Notes: a model not told the origin generated them from the letters alone. Shown: positions 33,892 to 45,533, numbered from the stretch's first letter. The stretch is 64,000 nt of DNA from an uncultured Bermanella sp. (GCA_913058575.1 CAJXRF010000007.1:36469-100468); one strand, 5' to 3'. A program made the numbers and translations.

Positions 33892-34620
33892 ATGGATAAT
33901 CAAGACACACAAGAAGTAGAAACTGAAGTCACCATTACACAATCGGTTGTAAAGAACGCCGGCGGCCTTGCGCTTTTTGCTTTTATTACCGCAGGCGTGA
34001 TTGCCATGGTGCAACTTTTTACCAGCGATCAAATTGCCGAAAATATTGCCCTTGCCCAAGCCAAAGCACTTTACGAAATCGTGCCCCAAACCCAAGTGGA
34101 CAATGACCTATTGGCCACCACACTAAACCTTTCAAGTATTAACAACGATCCAGCCATGAACACGCAATTGCTGGGCGAATTTGACGAAGACGTCTACGCG
34201 CACATTGCCATTAAAGACAACCAAGTACGCAGTTTTATCTTCCCCTCCATGACCAAACATGGTTACACCACAGACATTCACCTTCTAGTGGGCATAAACA
34301 TAGACGGCACCGTGGCCGGTGTACGCATCGTCGACCATAAAGAAACCCCTGGGCTGGGTGATAAAATTGAACTTAAAAAATCCAACTGGGTGTTAGACTT
34401 TAATGGTAAGTCTCTTACCGTACCCTCTTATGAGAATTGGAAAGTGAAAAAAGACGGCGGCGAGTTTGATCAGTTCACTGGCGCCACCATTACCCCTCGC
34501 GCCATTGTCGCGGCCGTTAAAGGGGCGCTAGATTTTTTCGAAAACCATAAAGAGCAACTACTCAAGCAAGCCAACACCCTTATTCAAAATAACGACACTT
34601 CCTTAAAGGTGAAATCATGA
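33892..34620 (+). CDS. rsxG: Electron transport complex subunit RsxG/RnfG
   Basis: [28 protein letters not shown]. Confidence 0.95.
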   Translation: MDNQDTQEVETEVTITQSVVKNAGGLALFAFITAGVIAMVQLFTSDQIAENIALAQAKALYEIVPQTQVDNDLLATTLNLSSINNDPAMNTQLLGEFDEDVYAHIAIKDNQVRSFIFPSMTKHGYTTDIHLLVGINIDGTVAGVRIVDHKETPGLGDKIELKKSNWVLDFNGKSLTVPSYENWKVKKDGGEFDQFTGATITPRAIVAAVKGALDFFENHKEQLLKQANTLIQNNDTSLKVKS

Positions 34621-35330
34621 GCACAAAATCTTTAAGTGAAATAAGCAAAGATGGCTTATGGGGAAACAATCCCGCTCTGGTTCAGCTATTGGGTCTGTGC
34701 CCACTTCTGGCAGTCACCGGTACCGTAGTAAATGCTTTGGGGTTGGCCTTGGCCACCATGTTAGTGTTGGTCGGTTCAAATTGCGCGGTATCCATGGTGC
34801 GCAACTATGTACCTGATGCCGTTCGCTTACCGGCATTTGTGATGATTATCGCCTCCTACGTAACGTGCACAGAATTACTGATGCAAGCTTACACTTACGA
34901 GCTGTACACAGTATTGGGAATATTCATTCCTCTTATCGTCACCAACTGCGTTATTCTTGGGCGCGCGGAAGCCTTCGCCGCTAAAAACCCCATACTGCCT
35001 GCAGTCATGGACGGCTTTATGATGTCACTGGGATTCATGGTAGTACTTATTCTGTTAGGTGCACTAAGGGAAATCATCGGGCAAGGTACCCTGTTTTCAA
35101 ACATGGACTTATTATTTGGGCAAAGCGCGAAAGATTGGCAAATTAATATTTTTAATGATTACCCAAATTTTCTTTTTGCTATTTTACCCCCTGGTGCATT
35201 TGTCGGAATGGGACTATTAATAGCAGCTAAAAATATTATTGATGCTCGTATTAAGGCCAACCAAGACCGACAAAAAACAGCGGCGGTCAGTGGCTCTAAA
35301 CGTGTGCGTGTTACCGGTAAAATAAGCTAA
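34617..35330 (+). CDS. rsxE: Electron transport complex subunit RsxE/RnfE
   Basis: [22 protein letters not shown]; 4-nt overlap with rsxG. Confidence 0.96.
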   Translation: MSTKSLSEISKDGLWGNNPALVQLLGLCPLLAVTGTVVNALGLALATMLVLVGSNCAVSMVRNYVPDAVRLPAFVMIIASYVTCTELLMQAYTYELYTVLGIFIPLIVTNCVILGRAEAFAAKNPILPAVMDGFMMSLGFMVVLILLGALREIIGQGTLFSNMDLLFGQSAKDWQINIFNDYPNFLFAILPPGAFVGMGLLIAAKNIIDARIKANQDRQKTAAVSGSKRVRVTGKIS

Positions 35331-35359
35331 GCATTCTACCGTCATGCAGCCTAAATACA

Positions 35360-35381
35360 TGGGCCAGTTTGTTCTGGCCCA
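35360..35381 (+). terminator. Possible terminator after rsxE
   Basis: tgggccag-tttgtt-ctggccca hairpin, weak U tract. Confidence 0.45.
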
Positions 35382-35421
35382 CTTTCAATAAGTCAAACCT
35401 CTTCATTATGAATAAAGAGAC

Positions 35422-36057
35422 ATGAATAAAGAAATACGCACTCAGATATTTACACGCCTAAGAGATGAAAATCCCCACCCCAAAACTGAACTTAATTACA
35501 ATTCACCGTTTGAATTATTAGTGGCCGTCACATTATCAGCTCAAGCCACCGATGTAAGTGTCAACAAAGCCACTGACAAACTTTTCCCAATTGCCAACAC
35601 CCCCGAAAAAATATTCGCGCTGGGCATTGAAGGTTTAAAGAAATACATAAAAACCATTGGCCTCTTTAATGGCAAAGCCAAAAACGTTAACCAAATGTGC
35701 TCGATATTAATTAATGAACACAACAGTGTCGTTCCACAAACCCGTGAAGAACTTGAAGCGTTACCTGGAGTGGGCAGAAAAACCGCCAACGTAGTACTGA
35801 ACACAGCATTTGGTCAGCCGGTCATGGCGGTTGATACTCACATTTTCAGAATGGGCAATCGCACAAAAATAGCACCCGGCAAAAATGTACTGGAAGTAGA
35901 AAAGCGCTTAGTAAGAAATATTCCCAAAGAGTTTTTATTGGATGCCCACCACTGGCTCATTCTTCATGGGCGTTACGTCTGCACGGCTCGCAAACCTAAA
36001 TGTGGAAGCTGCTTGATTGAAGACCTTTGTGAATACAATAAAAAAGAAATTGATTAA
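35422..36057 (+). CDS. nth: Endonuclease III
   Basis: LPGVGRKTANVVLNTAFG; C-terminal 4Fe-4S cysteines. Confidence 0.97.
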   Translation: MNKEIRTQIFTRLRDENPHPKTELNYNSPFELLVAVTLSAQATDVSVNKATDKLFPIANTPEKIFALGIEGLKKYIKTIGLFNGKAKNVNQMCSILINEHNSVVPQTREELEALPGVGRKTANVVLNTAFGQPVMAVDTHIFRMGNRTKIAPGKNVLEVEKRLVRNIPKEFLLDAHHWLILHGRYVCTARKPKCGSCLIEDLCEYNKKEID

Positions 36058-36126
36058 CGCCACTCATCTTACATTGAATAATTAAATGCATGTATGGGCA
36101 AGTCCATACCCTAAAGGAATTAACCC

Positions 36127-36513
36127 GTGCGCATATTGCATACCATGTTACGTGTTGTGGATTTAACTCAATCCATCGACTTTTACCAAAATGTTTTAGG
36201 CATGTCTCTGTTGCGCCAAAGGGATAACGAACAATACCGCTACACTCTGGCTTTTCTTGGCTATGGCGATGAAGCCTGTGAAGCGGTTATAGAGCTTACC
36301 CATAACTGGGACACCACCGAATATCAGCTAGGCGATGCTTACGGCCACATTGCCATTGGCTGTGACGATATTTATAAAACCTGTGAAAACATCTCACAAG
36401 CAGGAGGCACCATTACTCGACCTCCTGGTCCCGTTAAAGGTGGCACCTCTGAAATAGCCTTTATTAAAGACCCCGATGGCTACACCATCGAACTGATTCA
36501 AAACAAGCGGTAA
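36127..36513 (+). CDS. gloA: Lactoylglutathione lyase
   Basis: [25 protein letters not shown]. Confidence 0.95.
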   Translation: MRILHTMLRVVDLTQSIDFYQNVLGMSLLRQRDNEQYRYTLAFLGYGDEACEAVIELTHNWDTTEYQLGDAYGHIAIGCDDIYKTCENISQAGGTITRPPGPVKGGTSEIAFIKDPDGYTIELIQNKR

Positions 36514-36643
36514 TTAAAAACTCCCACAATGATTAAATCAGCACTTATCTGACTGATTTAGTCGGGTTTTATTGTCTCAAACCACCCTATAAGCTAATAT
36601 GGCGCACTTTATTTTAGCGCGTCATTAAGACAAAGATATTCCT

Positions 36644-37597
36644 ATGAGCGAAAAGCGCCTAACAGAAATGCCCGATGTGGCATCAAGCCAAGCACCGCAA
36701 ATTAACGGCACTCTTAATTGGGTGGGCATGAATCGCATCGCCTTACCGTTAACTGTACGAGACAGTGATCTAGGTGACAGTCACGTCACCGCCTTTGTGC
36801 AAAGCTACGTAAACCTTAAAAATCCAGACGTTAAAGGCATTCATATGTCGCGTCTTTATTTATTGCTTTCAGAATTCTCTGACAGCCAAATTTTGAGCGC
36901 CGCTAATCTTCGCGAGTTTTTAGCGCACATGCTCGATAGCCATAACGATATCAGCGATCAAGCCAGCGTTAATTTTGAATTCGAATACGTTATTAAACGA
37001 AAGGCCCTAAAAAGCCAGTTCTCTGGCTGGAAAGATTACCCAACTCAAATCAAGGCCACATTAAAAGACGGCAAAGTGTCTTTAGAGTTAGGCATAGATG
37101 TGACTTATTCCTCTACCTGCCCATGCTCAGCAGCCCTTGCTCGCCAATTAATTCAAGAAGCTTTCCACAAAGATTTTGAAGGCAAAGAACAGATTAACCG
37201 TGACGAAGTAGAATCATGGCTTAGAAGTGACAAAGGAACATTTGCCACCCCTCACAGCCAGCGCAGCACCGCGAAAATTTGGGTCAAACTCAATGACAAT
37301 CTCGATGACTTCCCCATCACTGAGGTGATTGGTGTCATTGAAGATGCATTGCAAACCCCAGTTCAAACTGCGGTTAAACGTGAAGACGAGCAAGAATTTG
37401 CCCGCTTGAATGGTCACAACCTGATGTTTTGCGAAGACGCAGCCCGTCGGGTGAAAAACGCCCTGAATCACCATGAAAGCATGTTTAAAGACTTTTGGTT
37501 GCGAATTGAGCACCTTGAAAGCCTACATGCCCATGACGCTGTTGCCATTACCACTAAAGGCATAATCGAAGGCTACGAGCCGCTTCTTACTCGCTAG
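36644..37597 (+). CDS. folE2: GTP cyclohydrolase FolE2
   Basis: GIHMSRLYLLL; TYSSTCPCSAALARQ. Confidence 0.93.
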   Translation: MSEKRLTEMPDVASSQAPQINGTLNWVGMNRIALPLTVRDSDLGDSHVTAFVQSYVNLKNPDVKGIHMSRLYLLLSEFSDSQILSAANLREFLAHMLDSHNDISDQASVNFEFEYVIKRKALKSQFSGWKDYPTQIKATLKDGKVSLELGIDVTYSSTCPCSAALARQLIQEAFHKDFEGKEQINRDEVESWLRSDKGTFATPHSQRSTAKIWVKLNDNLDDFPITEVIGVIEDALQTPVQTAVKREDEQEFARLNGHNLMFCEDAARRVKNALNHHESMFKDFWLRIEHLESLHAHDAVAITTKGIIEGYEPLLTR

Positions 37598-37610
37598 CCC
37601 CTAAGTCACT

Positions 37611-37639
37611 CTTAGTAAGCGACTTTCAAGCTTACTAAG
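37611..37639. repeat. 10-bp perfect inverted repeat after folE2
   Basis: cttagtaagc-N9-gcttactaag, no U tract. Confidence 0.6.
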
Positions 37640-37834
37640 ACGGGCCCATTGGCCTAATTAAAACCCTGTCTTGGTTTTCAAAAGCCATCTACAATGATAA
37701 TTGATAGCCCTACAGGGCAGCAGTACCGCAGCACTTTTAACAGCAATGCACGTCTAGCAACATACTTTGCTTAACTGAGCACCGATACGTGCCGCAGCTA
37801 AACTTAACTAAAATTCTTTATATGAGTACACCGG

Positions 37835-38680
37835 GTGAAACTGTTTGTTGAAAACCTAAATAATGTCGATGTATCACTGCTTGACCTTAACCGAGGCCTA
37901 GTGGGTGAATCTTGGCTGGCTGGATTAATGCTGACCGGTAATTTAGACGAGCAAAGCATGATTTGTGATTTTGGCATTGTAAAACGCAATGTTAAAAACT
38001 GGCTTGACGAATACATTGACCACCGATTGGTGGTGCCCACTCAAATGCCCGGCATGCACATCACCCATCACGATGAATTGATGACCGTGAAATTCCCCCA
38101 CCCTTTAGGTGGTGAATTCATTTGCAGCGCCCCAAAAGAAGCATTCTGCCTCATTGAAACCCCAGAGATCAGTCCAAGCAGTGTTTCAAAGTGGCTTGAA
38201 GGGCAACTTGAAAACATCGTGCCGGGGGATATTTCAGGACTTAGAGTAAGCCTAAACACCGAACTCATTGGCGGTGCTTTTTACCAGTACAGTCACGGCC
38301 TTAAAAAACACGACGGCAACTGCCAGCGCATTGCCCATGGCCACCGCAGCAAAATTGAAATATTCATAGATGGCGCCCGCCAGCCCGAACTTGAAAAAAA
38401 CTGGGCCAAAAGCTGGAAAGACATTTATGTGGGCAGCCAAGAAGACTTGCACAATGAACTGACCATTGAAGGCGTAGAACATAAGCATTACCGCTATACC
38501 GCCCCACAAGGTCAGTTCAGCCTGACGCTTCCCAGCAAAGCTTGTTACGACCTAAATACCGACACCACCGTTGAGCAAATTGCCAACCATATTGCCAAGG
38601 TACTACTAGAGTCAGGACACAGCGTAACCGTTAAAGCCTTTGAAGGTGTGGGCAAAGGGGCCGTGGCCACCTATGAGTGA
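37835..38680 (+). CDS. Tandem-domain 6-pyruvoyl-tetrahydropterin synthase/QueD-like protein
   Basis: DFGIVKRNVKNWLDEYIDHRLVVP in N-half; NCQRIAHGH and VKAFEGVGKGAVATYE in C-half. Confidence 0.8.
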   Translation: MKLFVENLNNVDVSLLDLNRGLVGESWLAGLMLTGNLDEQSMICDFGIVKRNVKNWLDEYIDHRLVVPTQMPGMHITHHDELMTVKFPHPLGGEFICSAPKEAFCLIETPEISPSSVSKWLEGQLENIVPGDISGLRVSLNTELIGGAFYQYSHGLKKHDGNCQRIAHGHRSKIEIFIDGARQPELEKNWAKSWKDIYVGSQEDLHNELTIEGVEHKHYRYTAPQGQFSLTLPSKACYDLNTDTTVEQIANHIAKVLLESGHSVTVKAFEGVGKGAVATYE

Positions 38681-39113
38681 TTTTTACAAAGACCTAGAAG
38701 GGCAATCTAAAGGCAATCAATCATCCTTAAATGACGCACTTAGCGGGCTTAAATTTAACAATGACGGCCTAATTCCAGCCATTGCCCAGCAACACGATAC
38801 GGGCGAAGTCCTCATGATGGCTTGGATGAATCGTGCCGCCATTGAAGAAACCCTACAAACCACTCAAGTGTGTTATTGGTCTCGCTCACGCAACAATTAC
38901 TGGCGCAAAGGGGAAAGCTCGGGCAATCAGCAAAAGCTGGTCTCCATGAGCACCGATTGCGACGGAGACACCCTACTTTTAAAAGTTAATCAGCTCGGCG
39001 CAGCCTGTCATACCGGCCGGCGCGATTGCTTCTACAATGAGATCAAACCAACAGGGCTCACGATTTCCAGCGACCCTATTCAAGACCCTAATCAACTATA
39101 TTCAAAGAGCTAG
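38673..39113 (+). CDS. hisI: Phosphoribosyl-AMP cyclohydrolase
   Basis: LMMAWMNRAAIEETLQT...YWSRSRNNYWRKGESSGN; start at MSDFYKDL. Confidence 0.93.
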   Translation: MSDFYKDLEGQSKGNQSSLNDALSGLKFNNDGLIPAIAQQHDTGEVLMMAWMNRAAIEETLQTTQVCYWSRSRNNYWRKGESSGNQQKLVSMSTDCDGDTLLLKVNQLGAACHTGRRDCFYNEIKPTGLTISSDPIQDPNQLYSKS

Positions 39114-39115
39114 AT

Positions 39116-39436
39116 TTGAGACAACTCACCACCAAAGCGCAAAAGCGTGAAGCACTAGACAAGGAGATGGAAAAGTACCTTGCTAAGGGTGGTGAAGTAC
39201 TGCATGTGGAACAAGGTCAAAGTGGCCTTGAAAATCCTACTCAGGCCATGCTGCCGGTACTTTTTAACGAAAAAGTCGGCACCCGCACAGACGCTAGAAG
39301 CGTCCTTAAAAAAATGGATGCCCGCAACAAAAAGCCCAAAAAGCCTGTACATACGCCCCGCCCCAAACAAAAAAAGAAAATGCCTGTTTACGATGATTTT
39401 GGCGAAGTATTACGCTGGGTATGGGCAGAAGAATAA
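39116..39436 (+). CDS. Small basic hypothetical protein, weak SutA-like N-terminal similarity
   Basis: TTG start 3 nt after hisI; KREALDKEMEKYLAKGGEVLHVEQG, lysine/proline-rich centre. Confidence 0.55.
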   Translation: MRQLTTKAQKREALDKEMEKYLAKGGEVLHVEQGQSGLENPTQAMLPVLFNEKVGTRTDARSVLKKMDARNKKPKKPVHTPRPKQKKKMPVYDDFGEVLRWVWAEE

Positions 39437-39552
39437 CCCCTCTTACTATTCCAATTTAACCAGTTAGCCTAAAAGCACATAACTGGTTACTATTTGCACA
39501 TCCCAACAATCCTGACTTTACTTATCAATACGTACTTTCAGGAGAAACTACC

Positions 39553-40755
39553 ATGCAGTCCAAAATACTCACGGCATTTTGCCTTTGTTTAGTTTTCGCG
39601 TTTCCCGCTTTTGCTGCGGATATCCAACTCAACGGCTTTGCCTCTGTAGTCATGGGAATAGACATTGAGGACGACGGTGAGGATGCAGGCCTTGATGAAT
39701 CACCCTATAACGAACGTACCGTGGACAACCTCCAAGAGTCAAAAGTGGCCCTGCAATGGACAGCTAATCTTGAGCCTGGCATTCGCTTTGTAGGACAAAC
39801 AATGGCAAGGGGCAACGCTTCAAGTGGCTTTGATATGAATTACGACTGGGCTTACTTTGATTTTAACGTGGGGGACTCAGGTAAGTTTAAAGCAGGCCGA
39901 CTGAGAATTCCTTTTTACAAGTACTCTGATTATTTAGATGTGGGTTATGCCTATCACTGGATCACACCACCCGAATCCATGTATAGCCTCAGCTTCTCCA
40001 ACATGGACGGCATTGGTTATCAGCAAAACTTTGAAGGAATGGGCCTCGAACAATCTGTAAACGTTGTACTAGGTAGCTATCAGGGAGATCTCTCGATTGC
40101 CACAGAAACTGTAGCCAGTAAACTTGAAAATTTAATGGCTGTTAACTGGTCAGCCTCAATGGGAGACCACGAATTTTACGCCGCCTATGCTCAAGCAGAC
40201 GTATATATGCCTGCAACCTTATTGGCCACAGCCACTGCAATTGCAGCTGATGGAAATGACGTCTCGATTAATGGGGATTACGGTCACTTTGTAGGGATTG
40301 GTTACAAAGGGGTCTTTGGGGACGCAGCGTTATTTGCCGAATACAGCATGGTGGGTATTGATGATTCCATATTGTCAGACTCAGCAGGTGGTTATATTGG
40401 TGTTAGCTACAATATGGATGACTACACATATCATTTAACTTATGGATTCTCAAAATCTGATAGTAAATCCATAGATGCTGCCTCAAGCGTTTCATTAGAT
40501 TTAAACCAAGATGGTAATGTTGACGCTATAGACAATGCCTTTGCCCAGCCAACTCTTGATGCCACCACCGAAAGTTTGGGCGAAGGAGATGACAGTACTA
40601 TTACTCTTGGGGTACGCAAAGATGTCGGTGCCAGCACTGCTTTAAAGCTTGAGCTCTCCATGTACACAGAAGACAAGATACAAGTAGCAGGAGATGCTGC
40701 CAAATCAGAAAAAGAATTCACCACCCTTAAATTCGCCATTGAAACCATGTTTTAG
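39553..40755 (+). CDS. Outer-membrane porin-like protein
   Basis: Signal peptide; beta-barrel-like repeats; C-terminal FAIETMF. Confidence 0.85.
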   Translation: MQSKILTAFCLCLVFAFPAFAADIQLNGFASVVMGIDIEDDGEDAGLDESPYNERTVDNLQESKVALQWTANLEPGIRFVGQTMARGNASSGFDMNYDWAYFDFNVGDSGKFKAGRLRIPFYKYSDYLDVGYAYHWITPPESMYSLSFSNMDGIGYQQNFEGMGLEQSVNVVLGSYQGDLSIATETVASKLENLMAVNWSASMGDHEFYAAYAQADVYMPATLLATATAIAADGNDVSINGDYGHFVGIGYKGVFGDAALFAEYSMVGIDDSILSDSAGGYIGVSYNMDDYTYHLTYGFSKSDSKSIDAASSVSLDLNQDGNVDAIDNAFAQPTLDATTESLGEGDDSTITLGVRKDVGASTALKLELSMYTEDKIQVAGDAAKSEKEFTTLKFAIETMF

Positions 40756-40766
40756 GAGGAATAATC

Positions 40767-41186
40767 ATGAAGACATTAATTAGTTCAGTTATTCTAATCC
40801 TAACGATGCTCTTTTCTACTTTCGCTTATTGTGAAGTAGAAATAATAGTCCACCCATCCAACGCTTCAGCCATGGATAAAGACGCCATCAAGCGTATTTT
40901 CCTAGGCAAAACCCGGGCATTCCCAGGTGGTGGTGAAGCCGTGCCGGTTAGCCTTAAAGAAGGCAGCCCAGAAAACGCTGACTTTACCAAAAGCGTTTTA
41001 TCAAAAACTCCCAAACAGCTAAAAGCCTATTGGGCAAAAATGGTATTTACCGGTAAAGGCACCCCACCACGCCAAATGGACAGCCCAAGTAAGTTGCTTG
41101 AGCTTATTGCCGCCAACCCAAGTTTAATTGGTTTTGTACCAGCCGGTACCGCCAACGCAACTGTTAAAGTGGTGGGTAAATTTTAA
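40767..41186 (+). CDS. Short PstS-like phosphate ABC transporter substrate-binding family protein
   Basis: Signal peptide; IFLGKTRAFPGGGEAVPV; GFVPAG. Confidence 0.8.
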   Translation: MKTLISSVILILTMLFSTFAYCEVEIIVHPSNASAMDKDAIKRIFLGKTRAFPGGGEAVPVSLKEGSPENADFTKSVLSKTPKQLKAYWAKMVFTGKGTPPRQMDSPSKLLELIAANPSLIGFVPAGTANATVKVVGKF

Positions 41187-41226
41187 CAAATAAACCTTAG
41201 TCACTTTGCAAAAAAACAAAGCAAAT

Positions 41227-41254
41227 AAAAAACGCTACCTAGGTAGCGTTTTTT
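41227..41254. terminator. Bidirectional terminator
   Basis: Perfect palindrome aaaaaacgctacctaggtagcgtttttt between convergent genes. Confidence 0.9.
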
Positions 41255-41292
41255 ATTTCTAAAATGCTAAGCTAAAAGCAGTTAACCCTGAG

Positions 41293-43992
41293 TTATTCTT
41301 CATAACCCAATGCAGGTCGCAACCAACGCTGAGCGGTGCTCATGTCCCAGTTTTTACGCTGCGCATAATCTTCCACCTGGTCTTTATTAATTTTACCCAA
41401 GGCAAAATAACGCGATTCAGGGTGAGCGAAATACCAACCACTCACAGAGGATGCAGGATACATGGCGTAGCTGTCGGTTAGTTCACAACCAATTTCATCT
41501 TTCACGTTTAAAAGGCTAAACAAGCTCGCCTTCTCACTGTGCTCAGGGCATGCAGGGTAACCCGGTGCGGGGCGAATGCCCTGATATTTTTCAGAAATCA
41601 GCTCACTGTTATCCAAGTTTTCATCGCTGGCATAACCCCAATGAAGTGTGCGCACTTCTTTATGCATCACTTCAGCAAAGGCCTCGGCAAAACGGTCAGC
41701 CAAGGCCTTAACCAAAATGGCACTGTAATCATCTAGCTTGTCTTCATATTCTTTGGCAAGAGACTCAGCCCCATGGCACGTTACCACAAAGCCTCCCATG
41801 TAATCTTTTACAGCGCTACTTTTAGGAGCCACAAAGTCAGCTAAAGAACGATAGGCTCGATCACTTGGACGTTGAGTTTGCTGGCGCAAGTGATGCAAAG
41901 TCGTCGCCACTTCATTACGGGACTCGTTCGTATACAACTCGGTACTATCCCCTTCTACTCCTGCGGCTGGATAAAATCCAATCACACCATGACAAGATAA
42001 TAATTTCTCATTAACAATTTTATCTAGCATCACCAAAGCATCTTTATACAATTTGGTAGCTTCTTCACCCACTACCTCATCGGTTAAAATACCAGGGTAT
42101 TTTCCGTGTAATTCCCATGTAATAAAGAACGGCGTCCAATCAAAATTCTCACGAATTTTATCAAGCGGATAATCACGAAATACTTTTTCACCAATAAAGG
42201 AAGGCGTCACCGGCTGGTAATCAGCCCATTGCATGTCGGCGCCATTAGCGCGAATTAAATCCAAACTTGAAAAGCTTTTCTTACCCCGTTTACGGGCGTT
42301 TTTCTCACGCACATCAATGTATTCTTGGCGTAAATCACTTACAAACTTTTCTTTCTTATCTGACAATAACGCTGTGGCCACCGGTACCGATTTAGAGGCA
42401 TCCAATACGTGCACAGTGACGCCATTATATTTCTCTTCAATTTTAACCGCTGTATGCACCTTAGAAGTGGTGGCACCGCCAATTAATAATGGCTGAGTCA
42501 TGCCGCGCTGTGTCATCATTTCAGCAATGGTCACCATTTCATCAAGGGACGGTGTGATAAGCCCAGACAAGCCAATAATATCGGCATTATGCTTAACCGC
42601 AGCATCCAAAATATCTTCAGGTGGCACCATAACGCCTAGGTCAATTACCTCGTAATTATTACAAGACAATACAACTCCCACAATATTTTTGCCGATATCG
42701 TGCACATCGCCTTTTACCGTGGCCATAATAATCACGCCATTATTGGTGCTGGTATTGCCGGTACGTTTCTTTTCTTCTTCTATATAGGGCAGCAAGTAAG
42801 CCACGGCTTTTTTCATTACTCGGGCACTTTTCACCACTTGTGGTAAAAACATTTTACCGGCGCCAAATAAATCCCCCACCACGTTCATACCGATCATGAG
42901 ATTATTCTCAATCACTTCGATGGGTTTATCCGCTTCTTGGCGGGCTTCTTCGGCATCGTCTTCAATGAATTCAGTAATGCCTTTTACAAGCGCGTGGGTA
43001 ATGCGCTCTTGTAGTGAGCCTTCACGCCACTTTAATTTGTCGCTTTCTTTTTGCTCAACCGATTGCCCTTTTAAAGACTCGGCAAAATCCACTAAACGCT
43101 CAGCCGCATCAGAGCGCCTGTTTAGTACTACATCTTCAACACACTCTAAAAGATCTTTAGGAATGTCATCGTAAATGGTTAGCATGCCGGCATTCACAAT
43201 GCCCATGTCCATGCCATCTTTAATGGCGTAATACAAAAATACAGAGTGCATGGCTTCACGCACGATGTCGTTACCACGGAACGAGAATGACATGTTGGAG
43301 ACACCACCAGAAACCTTGGCCCCAGGTAAGTTTTCCTTTATCCATTTAGTGGCGGCAAAAAAGTCAACGCAATAGTTATCGTGGTCTTCTATACCAGTGG
43401 CCACCGGGAAAATATTCGGGTCAAATACGATGTCTTGCGGGGCAAAACCGACAATATCTACCAGTACATCGTATGAACGCTGACAAATTTCAATACGGCG
43501 TTGGTAAGTATCGGCTTGGCCTTTTTCATCAAACGCCATGACCACAGCAGCAGCACCATACATATTAATAATACGGGCCTGTTCAATGAATTTTTCTTCC
43601 CCTTCTTTTAAAGAGATAGAGTTGACAATGGCCTTACCTTGTACACATTTTAAACCCTCTTCAATGATCTCCCATTTAGAGGAATCGATCATAAAAGGCA
43701 CACGCACAATATCTGGCTCAGCGGCCAACAAATTTAAATAACGCTTCATGGCGGCCTTGCCATCTAACATGGCATCATCCATGTTCACATCAATAATTTG
43801 CGCGCCGTCTTCCACTTGAACGCGAGCAATATCAACCGCCGCTTCGTAATCTTCTTCTTGAATTAAACGCGCAAATTTACGCGAACCGGTCACGTTTGAA
43901 CGCTCACCTACATTCACAAAACCCGTGGTGTCGTTCACCACTAGCTGCTCTAAACCACTTAACACCATGTCAGGAACTTGTTTAATGCTCAT
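41293..43992 (-). CDS. metH: MetH C-terminal part: pterin-, cobalamin- and SAM-activation domains
   Basis: [32 protein letters not shown]-terminal activation domain. Confidence 0.93.
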   Translation of the reverse strand: MSIKQVPDMVLSGLEQLVVNDTTGFVNVGERSNVTGSRKFARLIQEEDYEAAVDIARVQVEDGAQIIDVNMDDAMLDGKAAMKRYLNLLAAEPDIVRVPFMIDSSKWEIIEEGLKCVQGKAIVNSISLKEGEEKFIEQARIINMYGAAAVVMAFDEKGQADTYQRRIEICQRSYDVLVDIVGFAPQDIVFDPNIFPVATGIEDHDNYCVDFFAATKWIKENLPGAKVSGGVSNMSFSFRGNDIVREAMHSVFLYYAIKDGMDMGIVNAGMLTIYDDIPKDLLECVEDVVLNRRSDAAERLVDFAESLKGQSVEQKESDKLKWREGSLQERITHALVKGITEFIEDDAEEARQEADKPIEVIENNLMIGMNVVGDLFGAGKMFLPQVVKSARVMKKAVAYLLPYIEEEKKRTGNTSTNNGVIIMATVKGDVHDIGKNIVGVVLSCNNYEVIDLGVMVPPEDILDAAVKHNADIIGLSGLITPSLDEMVTIAEMMTQRGMTQPLLIGGATTSKVHTAVKIEEKYNGVTVHVLDASKSVPVATALLSDKKEKFVSDLRQEYIDVREKNARKRGKKSFSSLDLIRANGADMQWADYQPVTPSFIGEKVFRDYPLDKIRENFDWTPFFITWELHGKYPGILTDEVVGEEATKLYKDALVMLDKIVNEKLLSCHGVIGFYPAAGVEGDSTELYTNESRNEVATTLHHLRQQTQRPSDRAYRSLADFVAPKSSAVKDYMGGFVVTCHGAESLAKEYEDKLDDYSAILVKALADRFAEAFAEVMHKEVRTLHWGYASDENLDNSELISEKYQGIRPAPGYPACPEHSEKASLFSLLNVKDEIGCELTDSYAMYPASSVSGWYFAHPESRYFALGKINKDQVEDYAQRKNWDMSTAQRWLRPALGYEE

Positions 43993-45026
43993 TACTTCGC
44001 CCCTTTTGTCGGTATGGCTCTTGGCTTGTACTGGTCAGCCAATTTCTTCAGTTCACTAATGTGTTCAGGTGTGGTGCCGCAACAGCCACCTATCACATTC
44101 ACATGCCCTTCTGACAAAAACGGGCGAACCTGATCGGCCATTTCACCAGGGGTTTGATCGTATTCACCAAACTCATTAGGCAAGCCCGCATTGGGGTGAG
44201 CAGAAATTAAACAGGTGGCGTTTTTATCCAGCGCTTTAATATGCGGCAACATATCGTCTGCCCCCAGTGCGCAGTTCAAACCGATGCTTAAAAGGTTGCC
44301 GTGCATGAGCGACACCCAAAATGCTTCGGGTGTTTGGCCAGATAAGGTACGGCCACTGGCATCGGTAATGGTGCCCGAGATCATCACAGGCGTGTCTAAA
44401 TCTCGCTCCTGCTTCATTTTAAGTACCGCAAACAAAGCCGCTTTGGCGTTTAACGTATCAAATACGGTTTCAATCATAATAATGTCAGACCCGCCATCCA
44501 TTAAGGCATTGGCAGCTTGATAATAGGCGGCTACTAATTCATCAAAGGTCACTAAACGCATGCCAGGATCATTCACATCAGGCGACATGGAAGCCGTACG
44601 GTTAGTGGGGCCCAAACACCCCACCACATAACGGGGCTGATCTGGTGTTTTTTTAGTCCATTTATCGGCGCTGCGACGGGCGCACTGGGCCGACTCATAG
44701 TTTATTTTATAAACAGCGTCTTCCAGTGCGTAATCGGCTTGTGCAATGGTAGTACCACTGAAGGCATTGGTACTGGCGAAATCGGCGCCTATGGCAAAGT
44801 AAGAATCGTGAATTTCTTCAATCACATCTGGGCGAGTAATAGACAGTAAATCGTTGTTACCCTTAAGCGGGCTAGCATGGTCTTCAAAGTGGCCTTTACG
44901 GAAATCGGCTTCTTCAAGGGTATACTGCTGAATAGAGGTACCCATGGCACCATCAAGTACCATGATGCGTTTAGCAAGGGCACTGTTTAATTCGTTTACA
45001 ACCGAGCGGTTCATTTTTGTATCCAT
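43992..45026 (-). CDS. metH: MetH N-terminal part: homocysteine methyltransferase domain
   Basis: [28 protein letters not shown]; start at [10 protein letters not shown]. Confidence 0.92.
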   Translation of the reverse strand: MDTKMNRSVVNELNSALAKRIMVLDGAMGTSIQQYTLEEADFRKGHFEDHASPLKGNNDLLSITRPDVIEEIHDSYFAIGADFASTNAFSGTTIAQADYALEDAVYKINYESAQCARRSADKWTKKTPDQPRYVVGCLGPTNRTASMSPDVNDPGMRLVTFDELVAAYYQAANALMDGGSDIIMIETVFDTLNAKAALFAVLKMKQERDLDTPVMISGTITDASGRTLSGQTPEAFWVSLMHGNLLSIGLNCALGADDMLPHIKALDKNATCLISAHPNAGLPNEFGEYDQTPGEMADQVRPFLSEGHVNVIGGCCGTTPEHISELKKLADQYKPRAIPTKGAK

Positions 45027-45205
45027 GGAGCGGTAAATGCCGCGAATTATACTTAAATCCCCCCTATACAGATAGTGAGATAGGCTCAAGCCCAACATGA
45101 ATACCACTCACCCTATTTCAAAATATATTGAAATACCTTTTATTGGGTTTGTAACCCGCTAAAAAATGGGTAAAGTGAACACCCAATATTATTTGAGTGC
45201 CATTG

Positions 45206-45520
45206 ATGCAAATTTACGATCTGTTTTGGGTGTTGTTTATCGCCCTGCTGGGCTGGGTATGGTGGATTGAACGGGGCATCATGCAATGGGCCTATGGCTA
45301 TGCCAAAAAATACTGCCATGAAAATGATATACAACTGTTAGATGACAATATTCGTTTAAGCAGCATGAAACTTAAAAAGAATTCAGCCAGTAAATGGAAA
45401 ATAGCCCGCTGTTTTAAGTTTGAGTTCACCTCCACAGGCGAACAACGCTACGAAGGTAAAATAGAAACCCTGGGTAGCCGCATAAACAATATACAGCTAG
45501 AGCCTTTTCGAATTGGCTAA
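45206..45520 (+). CDS. DUF3301-like protein
   Basis: N-terminal TM; FEFTSTGEQRYEGKIETLG. Confidence 0.75.
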   Translation: MQIYDLFWVLFIALLGWVWWIERGIMQWAYGYAKKYCHENDIQLLDDNIRLSSMKLKKNSASKWKIARCFKFEFTSTGEQRYEGKIETLGSRINNIQLEPFRIG

Positions 45521-45533
45521 ATCGCCTCTTACA

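Noticed and set aside
33582-33899. [18 protein letters not shown]...
   Set aside because: Out-of-frame overlap inside rsxD with no family resemblance
41293-45107. metH split as a simple frameshift pseudogene
   Set aside because: The clean TAATG junction in the domain linker and intact motifs in both parts argue for a natural split, though resequencing would settle it
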